Below, in pieces: positions 46,668-54,947 of a stretch of DNA of 64,000 bases. The position numbers and the translations under genes were made by a program. Position 1 is the first letter of the stretch, and every line of letters starts with the position of its first letter. The notes under the pieces are model-generated. The model saw nothing but the letters and a program-made list of their open reading frames with translations, did no database searches and was not told where the DNA came from. Source of the DNA: Alcaligenaceae bacterium (GTDB taxonomy: Bacteria; Pseudomonadota; Gammaproteobacteria; Burkholderiales; Burkholderiaceae_B); contig JACCEP010000008.1 in assembly GCA_013416395.1 (NCBI GenBank), positions 62,001-126,000 of the forward strand, in the 5' to 3' direction.

Positions 46668-46703
46668 CCAACCTGTTGCGCTGCACGTGTTGCATCAGGT
46701 TGG
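46668..46703. terminator. Inverted repeat between convergent TTT receptor 3 and iclR
   Basis: CCAACCTG and CAGGTTGG, 8-bp perfect arms with a 20-base loop, the right arm spanning the iclR stop. Possible bidirectional transcription stop; no U-run. Confidence 0.35.
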
Positions 46704-47549
46704 CTTATTGCCTGCAGGCTCGAAGCTGCCCAGATATTGAGTGGGGCGTCGTAGCGCAGGGTCGAAGGGGTTGATCATGTTGCCGATACGATCTGCTTCG
46801 GCACGCAGCAATTGAACAATATGAGGCAGGCGTTCAGCATTAAGGCGTTCAGCCAGTGCGCCCACGCTTAGGGCGCCGATAACCTGGCCCTGGCGATCAA
46901 CAATGCCCACCGATACACCCCCCATCTCGGGCAACGGGCCTTTCCCCAGGCTAAGTGCGTAGTTGTTTTTGGCGGCCTTCTCAGTGGCGACGCGCAGCGA
47001 GACCTCATCAAAGTAGCCCAGATGCAGCAGACGGGGCACGTTAAACCGAATGATTTCTTCACGCTCTGTCTGGGGCAGTAGGGCCAAAATAATGGACCCC
47101 GCCTGACCCATACCCAGTGGCACACGACCGCCGACGTCTCCGGTGAGCGAGCGTATTGGCAGCGGCCCTTCGATGCGATCAAGGCAGACCACGTCAAAGC
47201 CGGTGCGCACCATAAGAAATACCGTGTCGTTAAGTGAGCCCGCCAGGCGTAACAGCGAAGGCCTGCACTGTTCGCGAAACCGCGAATAGCCTCCCCCGGA
47301 ACGGGCCGCCAGCGAGTACAGATCGAGGCTGAGCCGATAGTTTTTGCTGTTGCTCATTTGCTCGATGACGTTTTCGCCTTCGAGGGACTTTAGCAGGCGA
47401 TGCACGGTTGCCTGCGCCAGGCCGGCGCGTGTGGCAATTTCTTTGAGACGAAAGCCCTCGGCGGGCGCGTCGGCCAGCAGACGAATAATGGCAAAACCTC
47501 GGCTGAGGCCATTGGAGGGGGCTTTGTCGTTAATGTCTGGTGAGTTCAT
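46695..47549 (-). CDS. IclR-family transcriptional regulator
   Basis: A 284-residue regulator with an N-terminal winged helix (about residues 12-70: GLSRGFAIIRLLADAPAEGFRLKEIATRAGLAQATVHRLLKSLE) and a GAF-like IclR effector domain (RIEGPLPIRSLTGDVGGRVPLGMGQAG). It is divergent from the ABC/dehydrogenase operon, with an AT-rich spacer of 217 bp holding repeated dyads. It probably controls that operon and itself. The ligand is unknown, plausibly the imported amine or a breakdown product. Confidence 0.92.
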   Translation of the reverse strand: MNSPDINDKAPSNGLSRGFAIIRLLADAPAEGFRLKEIATRAGLAQATVHRLLKSLEGENVIEQMSNSKNYRLSLDLYSLAARSGGGYSRFREQCRPSLLRLAGSLNDTVFLMVRTGFDVVCLDRIEGPLPIRSLTGDVGGRVPLGMGQAGSIILALLPQTEREEIIRFNVPRLLHLGYFDEVSLRVATEKAAKNNYALSLGKGPLPEMGGVSVGIVDRQGQVIGALSVGALAERLNAERLPHIVQLLRAEADRIGNMINPFDPALRRPTQYLGSFEPAGNKPT

Positions 47550-47578
47550 TTTTCAAGGAATAGAGGTTAATACCTAGA

Positions 47579-47597
47579 TAATAAATGGAATTTATTA
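47579..47597. promoter_or_regulatory. IclR-type operator candidate O1
   Basis: TAATAAAT and ATTTATTA, perfect 8-bp arms around a 3-base centre GGA, 30-48 bases upstream of iclR. Expected site of autoregulation. Confidence 0.6.
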
Positions 47598-47620
47598 ATG
47601 TGATTTTATCTATTATGCAT

Positions 47621-47639
47621 TAATAAATGAAATTTACAT
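47621..47639. promoter_or_regulatory. IclR-type operator candidate O2
   Basis: TAATAAAT, GAA, then ATTTACAT: the same left arm and near-identical core as O1, exactly 42 bp (about four helical turns) away, so both would face the same side of the DNA. Confidence 0.55.
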
Positions 47640-47647
47640 ATATTTTA

Positions 47648-47664
47648 TTCCATAAATAGTGGAA
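47648..47664. promoter_or_regulatory. Third dyad in the iclR/ABC spacer
   Basis: TTCCA and TGGAA arms around a 7-base AT-rich centre, about 27 bp from O2 (start to start). It differs in spacing from O1 and O2 and may be a separate or weaker site. Confidence 0.4.
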
Positions 47665-47766
47665 ATCCGTTGACGTTGATATGCCTGGCTTCATAGACTT
47701 GAAAAAATCAATTGTTAAGCATCGTCAGGCGTGAGCGTCCGACATGCATAAGAAGGCTAAACAGGC

Positions 47767-48825
47767 ATGTCATTCTTAAAACTCCAGGGCATTAGCAAGT
47801 CATACGGGCAGATTCGTGTCGTGTCCGATATAGATTTGTCTGTCGAGAAGGGCGAGTTTGTGTCTTTGCTGGGCCCGTCAGGCTGCGGCAAAACAACTAC
47901 TCTGCAAATGATTGCGGGCTTTGTTGAACCCAGTAGTGGCTCCATAGAGCTCGATGGGCGCGACATTACACATGCACGTCCCAACACCCGCGGCTTGGGT
48001 ATTGTGTTTCAGACATACGCGTTGTTTCCCCACATGACGGTTACCCAGAACGTAGCGTTCGGGCTGGTTACGCGCAAAGTGCCCGCTGCAGAGCAAGCCG
48101 AGCGGGTAAAACAGGCTCTCGCACTGGTTAAGCTGGATCAGCACGGTGACCGTTACCCGCGCGAACTTTCGGGTGGCCAGCGCCAGCGTGTTGCGCTGGC
48201 ACGCGCTTTGGTCATCAGGCCTCCCATCTTGTTGCTCGATGAGCCCTTATCCAATCTTGATGCCAAATTGCGCGAAGAAATGCAGTATGAACTACGGTCT
48301 ATCCAGCGCAGCGTAGGAACGACCACTATCATGGTCACGCATGACCAGAGCGAGGCCTTGTCCACCAGTGATCGGGTTGTGGTTATGCAGGAAGGCCGGG
48401 CCATCCAGATTGATGAACCCTATAAAGTGTATGAGCACCCCGAAAGCAGTTTCATCTCGCAGTTTGTGGGCAAAACTAATTTTATTGATGGCCAGATCGA
48501 CGACGAGGATGGCGGGCAGGTCATACGCTGTGGCGCCACCACGCTTGCCGTTTCATTGCCCATGTCGCAGCCAGGGCAACGCGTGCGCCTGTCATTGCGC
48601 CCTGAAAAGCTGCTTCTGGTTGATGAGGGCAATGGGCAGCTGCCTTCCTGTAAGGTTACAAGCCGCTTTTTTCTGGGCAGCCAGTGGCTATACAAACTGG
48701 ACACACCGCTTGGTTCGTTGACCGTCGTGTCGCCCAACACAGGCTATGCCCCGCTGGCGGTTAACGATCAGGCCGGTATTGACTGGGTTGGCCAGGCAAT
48801 GCGCATTCTGCCACTTGACGCGTAA
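47767..48825 (+). CDS. ABC transporter ATP-binding protein (PotA-like)
   Basis: A 352-residue ATPase of the spermidine/putrescine class: Walker A GPSGCGKTTTLQ (about residues 38-49), Q-loop QTYALFPHMT, signature LSGGQRQRVALARAL, Walker B ILLLDEPLSNLD, switch His in MVTHDQSEAL, and a C-terminal TOBE domain (about residues 245-350). It is the first gene of an eight-gene-long region that includes two permeases, three dehydrogenase subunits and a binding protein. Divergent from iclR. Confidence 0.94.
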   Translation: MSFLKLQGISKSYGQIRVVSDIDLSVEKGEFVSLLGPSGCGKTTTLQMIAGFVEPSSGSIELDGRDITHARPNTRGLGIVFQTYALFPHMTVTQNVAFGLVTRKVPAAEQAERVKQALALVKLDQHGDRYPRELSGGQRQRVALARALVIRPPILLLDEPLSNLDAKLREEMQYELRSIQRSVGTTTIMVTHDQSEALSTSDRVVVMQEGRAIQIDEPYKVYEHPESSFISQFVGKTNFIDGQIDDEDGGQVIRCGATTLAVSLPMSQPGQRVRLSLRPEKLLLVDEGNGQLPSCKVTSRFFLGSQWLYKLDTPLGSLTVVSPNTGYAPLAVNDQAGIDWVGQAMRILPLDA

Positions 48826-48836
48826 AGAGGCCTGAA

Positions 48837-49691
48837 ATGTCTACTGCCACCATGCATGCAAGGCGGGCCAGGCTGGCAACCTTACCGCTTGCTGTACTGT
48901 TTTTCACGCTTGTGCTGGTGCCGCTGTTACTGACGGTGGTGCTGTCATTTCATCAGTTTGATTATCAGAAAGGCATTTTGCCCGACTACACGCTCGAGCA
49001 ATACCTGACGGTTCTGACTGACGGGTATTTTCTGGAGATATTCTGGCGCACGCTGTGGATCTCTCTGGTCACGACCGTATTGTGCATACTTATTGGCGCG
49101 CCCGAAGCGTATGTGCTGAGCCGCATGCGCCGCCCATGGCGTTCGATTTTCTTGCTCGTGGTTTTGTCGCCCTTGCTGGTGTCGCTGGTGGTGCGTGCAT
49201 TTGGATGGAGCATTTTGCTCAACCCCGAAGGCGTGGTTGGCTCGGCCGTCGCGGCGCTTGGGTTTGGCCCCATTCTGTACAGCCCTGTCGCTGTCATTAT
49301 CGGGCTGGTACACATTATGTTGCCGTTCATGGTGATACCCGTCTGGACATCACTGCAAAAAATCGATCCATCCGTGGAGTATGCGGCGTACTCGTTGAGT
49401 GCGAGCCGGTTTCAGACGCTGTCGCGCGTGATTTTTCCGCAAGCCTTGCCTGGCGTTTTGTCAGGTAGCCTTATTGTGTTTGGCCTGACGGCCAGCTCAT
49501 TTGCCATACCGGCACTATTGGGTGGCCGACGGGTAAAGATGGTGGCTACGGTGGTGTATGACCAATTTTTGGTTGAACTTAACTGGCCTTTAGGCGCTGC
49601 CATCGCCATTATTTTGTTGCTTGCCAACGTGGCCATTATGTTGTCGTATAGCCGGGTGGTTGAGCGCTCATACAAACGGAGCCTGGGTTAA
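48837..49691 (+). CDS. ABC transporter permease (PotB-like)
   Basis: A 284-residue inner-membrane protein with six predicted helices. The first is at about residues 14-36 (LATLPLAVLFFTLVLVPLLLTVVL), and the ATPase-contact EAA-type loop is SVEYAAYSLSASRFQTLSRVIFPQALPG. It follows the ATPase gene by 11 bases with AGAGG upstream of the start, and the second permease follows two bases after its stop. It forms the heterodimeric channel with its neighbour. Confidence 0.93.
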   Translation: MSTATMHARRARLATLPLAVLFFTLVLVPLLLTVVLSFHQFDYQKGILPDYTLEQYLTVLTDGYFLEIFWRTLWISLVTTVLCILIGAPEAYVLSRMRRPWRSIFLLVVLSPLLVSLVVRAFGWSILLNPEGVVGSAVAALGFGPILYSPVAVIIGLVHIMLPFMVIPVWTSLQKIDPSVEYAAYSLSASRFQTLSRVIFPQALPGVLSGSLIVFGLTASSFAIPALLGGRRVKMVATVVYDQFLVELNWPLGAAIAIILLLANVAIMLSYSRVVERSYKRSLG

Positions 49692-49693
49692 TT

Positions 49694-50488
49694 ATGTTGA
49701 GAAACGGTCCGCTGGCGCTGCTGTTTAATGCGCTGGTCATCATATTTATTCTTGCTCCTCTGGTCATTGTTTGTTGGGTCGCCTTTACGCCTGCGTCCAC
49801 GCTTACGCTGCCGACTACTGAGTTTTCGCTGCGCTGGTTTCGTGCCATTTTTGAGCATTCAAATTTTATTACCTCGTTCAAGAACAGCCTCTGGCTGGCG
49901 TTCTTTTCGGCCACGCTTGCCGTTGTGCTTGCCGTGCCTGCCGCCATTGCCATCAGTCGCTACGAGTTTCGCGGCAAACAGTTTCTGAATGGGCTTTTTC
50001 TTTCTCCGTTGATGATTCCGCATTTGGTCCTGGGTATTGCGATGTTGCGGTTTTTCGCCTTGATCGGGCAGACCGGCACGTTCTCATGGTTGATGCTCGG
50101 ACACGTGATCGTCATCACCCCCTATGTCATGCGGCTGGTGCTGGCTTCGCTGGTGGGTTTTGACCGCAGCATTGAGGATGCGGCCATTTCGCTTGGCGCC
50201 GGTCGTGCGCGTACGTTTGTGCGGGTAACTCTGCCCATGATCATGCCCGGAATCGCCGGAGGCTGGTTGCTGGCCTTCATTAACAGCTTTGATGAATTGA
50301 CTATGTCCATTTTTATTACGTCGCCTTCCACCATAACCCTGCCGGTGCGCATGTACACCTATGCAACAGAGTCTATCGACCCCATGATGGCGGCCGTTTC
50401 CGCCATGGTCATTGCCCTGACGGCCGTGGCCATGGTGCTGCTTGACCGTGTATATGGGCTCGACAGAATTCTTGTCGGGCAGCATTGA
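49694..50488 (+). CDS. ABC transporter permease (PotC-like)
   Basis: A 264-residue six-helix permease, partner of the preceding gene. The EAA loop SIEDAAISLGAGRARTFVRVTLPMIMPGIAGG is canonical for the polyamine-type permease. The gene starts two bases after the previous stop. A C-terminal segment (AVSAMVIALTAVAMVLLDRVYGLDRIL) is the last helix and tail. The small ferredoxin-like gene begins 26 bases downstream. Confidence 0.93.
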   Translation: MLRNGPLALLFNALVIIFILAPLVIVCWVAFTPASTLTLPTTEFSLRWFRAIFEHSNFITSFKNSLWLAFFSATLAVVLAVPAAIAISRYEFRGKQFLNGLFLSPLMIPHLVLGIAMLRFFALIGQTGTFSWLMLGHVIVITPYVMRLVLASLVGFDRSIEDAAISLGAGRARTFVRVTLPMIMPGIAGGWLLAFINSFDELTMSIFITSPSTITLPVRMYTYATESIDPMMAAVSAMVIALTAVAMVLLDRVYGLDRILVGQH

Positions 50489-50514
50489 GCACACAGGCGC
50501 CGGAGCAAAGAATA

Positions 50515-50808
50515 ATGGGTGGTTTACTCTTTCGTGTCGCTGAGCAAAATCGAGCGACATTGGTTTTTCATCTTGATGGCGTAGCGTGTTCCGCGCTTGA
50601 AGGCGATACCGTGCTTACTGCCGTGCTTGCGCACCAGACGCGACTGCGTACGTCAGAATTTGATGGTATGCCACGCGCGGGCTTTTGCATGATGGGAGCC
50701 TGTCAAGATTGCTGGATTTGGCTGGAAACGGGTGAACGCATTCGTGCATGCACGACTCTGGTTGGTGCTGGCATGCGGTTGTGCAGTTATGCCGGAGCGG
50801 TGGCATGA
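50515..50808 (+). CDS. [2Fe-2S] small subunit of amine/opine-type dehydrogenase (HcnA/SoxA-like)
   Basis: A 97-residue ferredoxin-like subunit. Four cysteines bind a plant-type cluster: GFCMMGACQDCW (three) and a fourth in RAC. The family is Fer2_4, shared by HCN synthase alpha, opine oxidase and proline/hydroxyproline dehydrogenase small subunits. The frame is open to a TTG at 50485, but ATG 50515 has GGAG nine bases upstream. The stop overlaps the next start (ATGA). In relatives this subunit passes electrons between the two flavin subunits. Confidence 0.88.
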   Translation: MGGLLFRVAEQNRATLVFHLDGVACSALEGDTVLTAVLAHQTRLRTSEFDGMPRAGFCMMGACQDCWIWLETGERIRACTTLVGAGMRLCSYAGAVA

Positions 50809-52238
50809 CTGCCCTGTTGCCAGTAATTATTGGTGCCGGCCCGGCAGGGCTGCGGGCTGCGGCTGCCCTGGTGGAAGCTGGCCTGCGCCCCGTGCTGCTT
50901 GATGAAAGCCCTGCGGCAGGCGGGCAAATCTACCGACAACCGCCAGTCGGATTTCGGCGCAGCCGCAAGTCGCTCTATGGGTTCGAGCACAGAAAGGCAG
51001 CGTCTTTGCATGCCTTGGGTACGCGTCTACAGCACCAGCTCGATTATCGCCCCGGCGTTCTGGTCTGGAATGCGCAGGACGGTGTGGTATCGACATTGGC
51101 TGGGGGGCATGTGCAAACCGTGCCCTACACCCATCTTATTGTGGCTACCGGAGCAACCGACCGCGTACTGCCGTTTCCTGGCTGGCTGACGCCTGGGGTG
51201 TATACGCTGGGCGGCTCGCAGGTGGCACTTAAGTATCAGGGATGCAGCATCGGGAAAAATGTTGTGTTTGCCGGTACGGGGCCGCTGCTTTATCTCGTGG
51301 CGTATCAATATGCCAAGGCGGGTGCGCGTGTGGCGGCTGTTCTGGACACAGCCCGGGCGACTGATCGTCGTGCTGCACTGCCTGGGCTACTGCGCGCGCC
51401 GGCACTACTGGCCAAGGGTCTTTATTACATGGGGTGGCTGAAGGCACATGGGGTACCCATAAAAAGCGGTGTGCAGCAGCTTGAAGTGCTGGGTGTTGAG
51501 CGGGTAGAAGGGATTACATGGACGCAGCAGGGGCAGAGTGCCGTGCACGAGCTTGCCTGTGATGGTGTTGGTTTTGGCTACGCATTGCGCTCTGAAACCC
51601 AACTGGCAGATTTGCTGGGGTGCCGTTTCAGCTTTAATGAGCCAGATCGTGCGTGGCTGCCTGAGCGTGATGCCTATGGGCGAGCCAGCAAAGAAGGGGT
51701 GTATCTGGCGGGTGACGGTGCGAGTATAGGTGGTGCCGATGCGGCGGAATTGGGTGGCGAACTCGCCGCCTACGCATTGCTGCAAGATTTAGGTTTTGAT
51801 ACGTCCACCGCCCGCACGCAGCAGTTGTTATCGCAGCGTGCCGCCACGAGCAAAGTACGCCGAGCCCTGGATCATGCTTTCCCGTTTCCTGAAGACTGGG
51901 CAGCGCAGGCAGATGACGACACGGTTATTTGTCGATGTGAAGAGATCAGGGTTGGCCAGCTGCGCGAGGCAATACGGTTTTATGGCGTGTCTGAGATCAA
52001 TCGACTCAAGGCCGTTTGCCGCGTTGGTATGGGCCGCTGCCAGGGCCGTGTTTGTGGTGTGGCGGCTATTGAGGTGCTTGCCCACGAAACCGGCATGCAG
52101 GTGGCGCAAGTGGGTCGTATGCGTGCGCAGGCGCCCATTAAGCCAGTACCGATATCTGCATTTGAAACATCGCGTGTAATGGCTTCGAACACGCATGATG
52201 AGGCCATGGCAGAGCAACTCGGAGGCGACAATGTCTGA
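50805..52238 (+). CDS. FAD/NAD-binding subunit with BFD-like [2Fe-2S] domain (HcnB/OoxA-like)
   Basis: A 477-residue pyridine-nucleotide-disulfide-type oxidoreductase. IIGAGPAGLRAAAALVEAGLRPVLLDE opens the FAD fold, GGQIYRQPP follows, and VIVATGATDRVLPFPG and LAGDGASIGGADAAELGGE complete it. The last ~90 residues carry VICRCEE, then CRVGMGRCQGRVCG, a BFD-like [2Fe-2S] domain. Relatives are HcnB, opine oxidase A and sarcosine/hydroxyproline dehydrogenase alpha subunits. It overlaps the small subunit by four bases and the next gene by eight. Confidence 0.9.
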   Translation: MTALLPVIIGAGPAGLRAAAALVEAGLRPVLLDESPAAGGQIYRQPPVGFRRSRKSLYGFEHRKAASLHALGTRLQHQLDYRPGVLVWNAQDGVVSTLAGGHVQTVPYTHLIVATGATDRVLPFPGWLTPGVYTLGGSQVALKYQGCSIGKNVVFAGTGPLLYLVAYQYAKAGARVAAVLDTARATDRRAALPGLLRAPALLAKGLYYMGWLKAHGVPIKSGVQQLEVLGVERVEGITWTQQGQSAVHELACDGVGFGYALRSETQLADLLGCRFSFNEPDRAWLPERDAYGRASKEGVYLAGDGASIGGADAAELGGELAAYALLQDLGFDTSTARTQQLLSQRAATSKVRRALDHAFPFPEDWAAQADDDTVICRCEEIRVGQLREAIRFYGVSEINRLKAVCRVGMGRCQGRVCGVAAIEVLAHETGMQVAQVGRMRAQAPIKPVPISAFETSRVMASNTHDEAMAEQLGGDNV

Positions 52239-53343
52239 AGCCATTAAAACCGATGTTGTCATCATAGGCGGCGGTATTGTGGGTGCAAGTGCTGCGCTGT
52301 TCTTGCGAACGCGCGGTGTTCAGGTCATTTTGATCGATGCGGCCCAATGCGGCTCCAAGGCCAGCGGCGTGAATTACGGCGGTGTCAGGCGCCAGGGCCG
52401 CAGCCTCGAGCTGCTGCCGCTCAGTCAGCGCGCTTTTGATCTGTGGGCGCAGATCAAAATGCTGATTGGTATCGATGGCGAATACATTCGTTCGGGTCAC
52501 TTGAAGTTGGCTCGAAATCGTGATGACTTTGGCGTGCTGGAAGCTTACCGGGAGCAAACCCGCGGCTTTGGCATGCATTTGGAATTAATGTCTGGCGCAG
52601 CGCTGCAAAAGCGGTTTCCATGGGTGGGCCCCAGCGTGTACGGCGCATCGCTATGCCCCGAAGATGGACATGCCAATCCACGTATTGTTTCTCCAGCGTT
52701 CGCGCGGGCAGCGCTGCGTGCCGGGGCGGTCATCATGGAGAACACGCGTGTGGTGGCGGCAAGTCGTTCAAGCCAGGGGTTTGAGCTGCAATGCGACAAC
52801 GGCCAACACCTGCAATGTGCCCAGCTCCTAAACTGCGCTGGCGCCTGGGGTGCCGACATAGCCCGCCTGTTTGGCGAGGACACGCCGCTGGTTGCCATCC
52901 ATCCTGCCATGGCGGTAACAGAGCCTTTGCCTGCGTTTATTGATGTGAATATTGGCATACAGGGCGGGGGTGCTTACATCAGGCAAGTTGAGCGCGGCAA
53001 CTGTGTTGTAGGGGGTGCGCGCGGTTTCGCGACAGACAACAACTACGCCAAGCCTGGTGGTGAGGCCATCGGCGTCATTATGCAGCGCCTTGGCGAACTG
53101 GTGCCGGGTCTGCGCCACGCCCAGCTTATACGTACCTGGAGTGGCTATGAGGGTTCGTTTGGCGACGGCAAGCCGGTTATTGGGCCCAGTGCCACGACAC
53201 CTGGCCTTTATCACGCATTCGGTTTTTGTGGCGAGGGGTTTCAGACGGGACCAGCAGTAGGAGAAATGCTGGCCGATTTCGTAACCAAGGGCGAAACCGG
53301 TATCCCGGTGGCGCCATTTAGCATACAACGGTTCGGGCGATAG
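52231..53343 (+). CDS. FAD-dependent DAO-family oxidoreductase (HcnC/OoxB-like catalytic subunit)
   Basis: A 370-residue flavoprotein of the D-amino-acid/glycine/sarcosine oxidase fold. The FAD motif VIIGGGIVGASAALFLRTRGVQVILID is followed by GVNYGGVRRQGRS; a C-terminal GFCGEGFQTGPAVGEMLADF block closes the FAD site. It is the likely amine-oxidising subunit of the complex with the two preceding genes. The ATG at 52231 follows GGAG and starts inside the preceding gene; a binding protein gene follows 48 bases on. Confidence 0.9.
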   Translation: MSEAIKTDVVIIGGGIVGASAALFLRTRGVQVILIDAAQCGSKASGVNYGGVRRQGRSLELLPLSQRAFDLWAQIKMLIGIDGEYIRSGHLKLARNRDDFGVLEAYREQTRGFGMHLELMSGAALQKRFPWVGPSVYGASLCPEDGHANPRIVSPAFARAALRAGAVIMENTRVVAASRSSQGFELQCDNGQHLQCAQLLNCAGAWGADIARLFGEDTPLVAIHPAMAVTEPLPAFIDVNIGIQGGGAYIRQVERGNCVVGGARGFATDNNYAKPGGEAIGVIMQRLGELVPGLRHAQLIRTWSGYEGSFGDGKPVIGPSATTPGLYHAFGFCGEGFQTGPAVGEMLADFVTKGETGIPVAPFSIQRFGR

Positions 53344-53391
53344 CTCAGGGCTCTTGAACCGTTTCTAATTATCCTGAGCGGAGGAAGTGAC

Positions 53392-54432
53392 ATGAGATTT
53401 TCAATCAAACGTTCAGCGCATTTTGGCGTCGTTGCGTTGGGCTTTTCCCTGGCTGGGCTGGGGGTGAGTGCCGCGTCTGCCGAGACTACTCTGTATATCG
53501 GTATGAATGGTGGCGACATGGAGAGAGCATTTTCCCAGTACGTTTTTCCACCTTTCGAACAAGCCAATAATGTGAAAGTCGTTGTTGTGCCCGGCACCTC
53601 GGCAGATGTGCTGGCTAAAGCGCAGGCGTATAAAGACAAGCCGCAAATGCATGTCATGTTCCTGGATGACGGGGTAATGAACCGCGCGGTGTCCATGGGC
53701 CTGTGCGAAAAACTGAAGCCCTCGCCAGAACTTGATCAGCTCTACAAAACGGCTCGTGTCAAAGACGATATGTCGGCCGCGATTGACATGGGGCTTACCG
53801 GCCTGGCCTATAACACCAAGCTTTTTAAAGAAAAGGGCTGGGCACCACCTACATCGTGGGCCGATCTTGCTGACCCCAAGTACAAAGGCAAGGTTGTCTT
53901 CCAGTCTATGTCTACCAGCACATTCGGCCTGCATGCCTTCCTGATGTTTAACCGTACACTGGGTGGCGATGATGCCAATGTAGAGCCAGCATTCGATAAG
54001 TGGTCGGAAACGGTAGGCCCCAACGTGCTTGAGTACATTCCAAGCTCAGCCAAGGTTGCAGAAATGCTTCAGACGGGTGAAGCAGGGTTGTTCCCGCTCA
54101 CCTACACGTCGGTCAGCCGCCTGAAAAAGCGCGGTATGCCGATTGAGTATGTGGCGCCTAAAGAAGGTGCAGTTGTGCTGTCGGTAGGCGAATGCGTCAT
54201 TGCCAAGAATGATCAGCCCGAACTCGCCCAGAAACTGGCGCAGTACCTGCTTTCTGCTAAAGCACAGGGTCTGGCGCTGCAGTACAGCGGAAACGAGCCG
54301 TCCAACCCGACAGCCCCAGGTGCGGGCGAAATGAAAGATGCCCTCGAGGCCGCCACGGTAATTGACTGGTCAGCCATTAATAAGAACCGTGCTGCCTGGA
54401 ACGTGCGCTGGAATCGGTCGGTGGAGCGATAA
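53392..54432 (+). CDS. ABC transporter substrate-binding protein (PotD-like)
   Basis: A 346-residue periplasmic binding protein. The signal peptide ends SAASA (near residue 26), then ETTLYIGMNGGDMERAFSQYVFPPFEQANNVKVVVVPG, the opening strand typical of the spermidine/putrescine and AfuA-like group. GGAGG lies upstream of the ATG. As the last gene of the operon, it should deliver the ligand oxidised by the co-encoded three-subunit enzyme. A terminator hairpin follows. Confidence 0.91.
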   Translation: MRFSIKRSAHFGVVALGFSLAGLGVSAASAETTLYIGMNGGDMERAFSQYVFPPFEQANNVKVVVVPGTSADVLAKAQAYKDKPQMHVMFLDDGVMNRAVSMGLCEKLKPSPELDQLYKTARVKDDMSAAIDMGLTGLAYNTKLFKEKGWAPPTSWADLADPKYKGKVVFQSMSTSTFGLHAFLMFNRTLGGDDANVEPAFDKWSETVGPNVLEYIPSSAKVAEMLQTGEAGLFPLTYTSVSRLKKRGMPIEYVAPKEGAVVLSVGECVIAKNDQPELAQKLAQYLLSAKAQGLALQYSGNEPSNPTAPGAGEMKDALEAATVIDWSAINKNRAAWNVRWNRSVER

Positions 54433-54520
54433 ACAATAACGGCAGCTTTTGTTCGGGGGGCGAAGCAGGTTTTAAGCGCAGTCGTCGCCCCGATGCGTGG
54501 TCTTGTAAAGCAAGCGCAAG

Positions 54521-54555
54521 AAGAGCCGGCATTGCTACGGGCCATGCCGGCTCTT
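54521..54555 (+). terminator. Terminator hairpin after the ABC/dehydrogenase operon
   Basis: AAGAGCCGGCAT (54521-54532) and ATGCCGGCTCTT (54544-54555), perfect 12-bp stem with an 11-base loop, 88 bases after the binding-protein stop; the T-run is short. Confidence 0.65.
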
Positions 54556-54742
54556 TGCATGGTAATCACCGTAGTGGCTGGTGCACGACTAATGAAACGC
54601 TAATGTGGCAAGGATACGGGTAGCAAAAACGAGTGCGCGCTGGCTGTGTGCCACGCCATACTTGTGGCTGCGCCTGTATGGATCAGTACGGCCTGTTTGT
54701 GTTGCTTATCGTGCACAGCGCAATTACTAGTTGGTTTTGTTG

Positions 54743-54764
54743 TCACACTGTTGATAAAGTGTGA
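54743..54764. promoter_or_regulatory. Operator-like dyad upstream of the GMC oxidoreductase
   Basis: TCACACT and AGTGTGA, perfect 7-bp arms with an 8-base spacer, 184 bases upstream of the GMC start. No regulator gene is adjacent. Confidence 0.35.
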
Positions 54765-54947
54765 TCTGGGCGCGGTGTTTTGTGCCAAATAATTATACGT
54801 ATATGACGAAGGCAGTGGCCCCTGTTTCGGGCCGTATTCTTGATCTGCCCTAAGTCGTTCTAATATCGGGTGTGTGGCGCGCACGGGCAGGGTGCATGAA
54901 GTACCCTGCTGATAAGCAACCTTAGCCGTGCGACAGTGGGGAAGACA

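Larger units (their letters stand above)
54433..54947. other. 515-bp interval without a gene, with terminator and operator-like dyad
   Basis: Between the binding-protein gene and the GMC oxidoreductase. It holds a 12-bp-stem hairpin (54521-54555), a dyad (54743-54764) and AT-rich promoter-like DNA near 54785-54810. A minus-strand frame (54600-55160) is mostly antisense to the GMC gene and is not believed. Confidence 0.6.
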
